A stretch of 6,013 nucleotides of DNA from Veillonella sp. (GTDB taxonomy: Bacteria > Bacillota_C > Negativicutes > Veillonellales > Veillonellaceae): the NCBI GenBank assembly GCA_018367495.1, contig JAGZGB010000088.1, positions 1 through 6,013 on the forward strand, written 5' to 3'. The translations under genes were made by a program, and so were the position numbers. Positions 4,900-6,013 of this stretch are shown here, in pieces (the stretch's first letter is position 1; each line of letters opens with the position of its first letter). Under the pieces are notes generated by a model. The model did not search any database. It was not told the DNA's origin and was given only the letters and a program-made list of their open reading frames with translations.

Positions 4900-6013
4900 T
4901 TATTCTTGAGTTTTACGAGCAGCGATAATTTCTTCCGCTTGCTTATGTGGAACCTCTTCATAAGTATAGAACTGACGGTTAAATACGCCTTGTCCTTGAG
5001 TGATGGAGCGTAATGCAGTCACATAATCAGCCATTTCAGCCAATGGTACTTGAGCTTTAACAACAGAAATACCAGTTCTTTCACTTTGTTCCATGCCTAA
5101 TACACGACCTCGACGACTATTTAAATCACCCATGATATCACCCATGAAAGCATCTGGTGCAAACACGTTAACCTCATAGATTGGTTCTAATAGGACTGGT
5201 TTCGCCTTAGGAATTACATCCTTGATAGCCTGTGACGTAGCTACTTTGAATGCTAACTCTGAGGAGTCTACGCTATGGTACGATCCATCCAAGAGTGTCA
5301 CTTGCACGCCGATCATAGGATATCCTGCAATCAAGCCTTTTTCTAGGGTTTCTTTGGCACCCTTTTCCACTGCTGGTATGTATTGTTTAGGTACAGCACC
5401 ACCAAAAATTTTATCTACAAACGCAAATTCAGTACCATCATATAATGGGTCCACTTGAATCTTAACGTGACCATATTGACCATGACCGCCACTTTGTTTC
5501 TTATATTTAGACTCGGTTTCAGCGGAGCCTTTAATGGTTTCGCGGTATGGAATATATGGAGTCACGAGTTTAGCTTGTACGCCATATTTACGATCCATTT
5601 TGTTGAGGATATGCTCGAGATGAACCTCGCCCATACAATCGATTTGTAATTGACGGGCCTCAGCATTTTTCACCACTACACAAGTTGGATCTTCTTCTGC
5701 GACTTTTAGAACAGCACCTGCTAATTTTTCTTCCTCACCTTTTTTCACAGGTTCCAATGCCACTGTGTATAGAGGTTGAGGGAAACGAATAGCATCGTAT
5801 GTTACTTTAAAGTCAGGAGCTGTTAAAGTGTCGCCAGTTTTAGCATTAGCCAATTTCGGTATCACTACGATATCGCCAGCTTTAGCTGAAGATACAGGGA
5901 TTTGTTGCTTCCCAATAAGGGTAACCATCTTGCCCCATTTTTCTTCTACACCTTGGTTTACATCAAAGAGGCGATCGCCTTCTTTTAGTTCACCAGAGAA
6001 GATACGTACAAAG
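4900..6013 (-). CDS. fusA: Elongation factor G family protein, probable EF-G-like paralogue (C-terminal part; 5' end outside window)
   Basis: An open frame of 370 codons enters from the right edge with no start needed inside the window; the internal ATG at 5928 is only a Met codon within domain II. Visible domains are the end of domain II (residues 1-65: FSGELKEGDRLF, AKAGDIV, TGDTL), domain III (about 75-150: EEDPT, MGEVHLEHIL), domain IV (about 155-275: KKQSGGHGQYGH, GSYHSVDSSELAFK) and domain V (about 276-355: MGDIMGDLNSRRGRVLGME, VPLAEM, LRS). The GTPase domain lies outside. EF-G binds the ribosome in the cytosol and drives tRNA-mRNA translocation with GTP. The domain IV tip loops, including GHGQYG and the His of GSYHSVD (His246), are retained, so ribosome engagement is plausible. 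Several positions differ from housekeeping EF-G: SGGHGQ for SGGRGQ, DCMGEVHLE for SGMGELHLE, ADYVTALRS for FGYAT-LRS, and TQGQG for TQGRG. These suggest the second, EF-G-like type common in Firmicutes. I infer this from motifs alone. Confidence 0.9.
   Translation of the reverse strand, partial: FVRIFSGELKEGDRLFDVNQGVEEKWGKMVTLIGKQQIPVSSAKAGDIVVIPKLANAKTGDTLTAPDFKVTYDAIRFPQPLYTVALEPVKKGEEEKLAGAVLKVAEEDPTCVVVKNAEARQLQIDCMGEVHLEHILNKMDRKYGVQAKLVTPYIPYRETIKGSAETESKYKKQSGGHGQYGHVKIQVDPLYDGTEFAFVDKIFGGAVPKQYIPAVEKGAKETLEKGLIAGYPMIGVQVTLLDGSYHSVDSSELAFKVATSQAIKDVIPKAKPVLLEPIYEVNVFAPDAFMGDIMGDLNSRRGRVLGMEQSERTGISVVKAQVPLAEMADYVTALRSITQGQGVFNRQFYTYEEVPHKQAEEIIAARKTQE

Noticed and set aside
5926..5928. 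Start codon of the EF-G-family gene inside the window
   Set aside because: The frame stays open to the edge and the upstream codons encode recognisable EF-G domain II (VRIFSGELKEGDR), so this Met is internal.

Overview
The window is a stretch of low-GC bacterial chromosome (roughly 40% GC by eye). Every gene I can support is on the minus strand, so transcription runs from high to low coordinates. The AT-rich spacers, strong AGGAGG-type ribosome sites and protein styles fit a Firmicutes-like anaerobe. A Negativicutes genome such as Veillonella is my best guess, but this comes from overall appearance and not from a diagnostic marker. I see no RNA gene, CRISPR array, insertion sequence, phage gene or attachment site.

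In transcription order the right edge holds the C-terminal part of an elongation factor G-family protein (4900-6013, N-terminus outside the window), closed by a clear hairpin terminator (4847-4877). A regulatory-looking spacer with two dyads follows. Next comes a two-gene operon: a YhcH/YjgK/YiaL (DUF386) cupin-like protein (4148-4624) and, 4 nt later, a complete ten-helix EamA/DMT transporter (3247-4143), with a hairpin just after the stop. Downstream is a second, paralogous EamA gene (2422-3157). It has lost about 69 internal codons and its reading frame, and it ends at a long terminator-like hairpin (2341-2385).

The left part holds two zinc metallopeptidase-family (M20) amidohydrolases: an AbgA-like aminobenzoyl-glutamate hydrolase (870-2165), and the N-terminal 245 residues of an allantoate amidohydrolase/N-carbamoyl-amino-acid hydrolase type enzyme (1-737, C-terminus outside the window). 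The AbgA-like gene has the best promoter in the window (TTGACT, 17 bp, TATAGT). A perfect 8-bp inverted repeat lies directly upstream of its -35 box and may be a regulator site.

Functionally the window reads as a translation-factor paralogue, a small predicted sugar-handling and export unit with a decaying duplicate transporter, and an amide/ureido scavenging pair that would release amino acids, glutamate or ammonia from N-acylated compounds. I found no convincing novel system. The points most worth checking are the broken EamA paralogue, the palindrome before the AbgA-like gene, and the tandem M20 pair.
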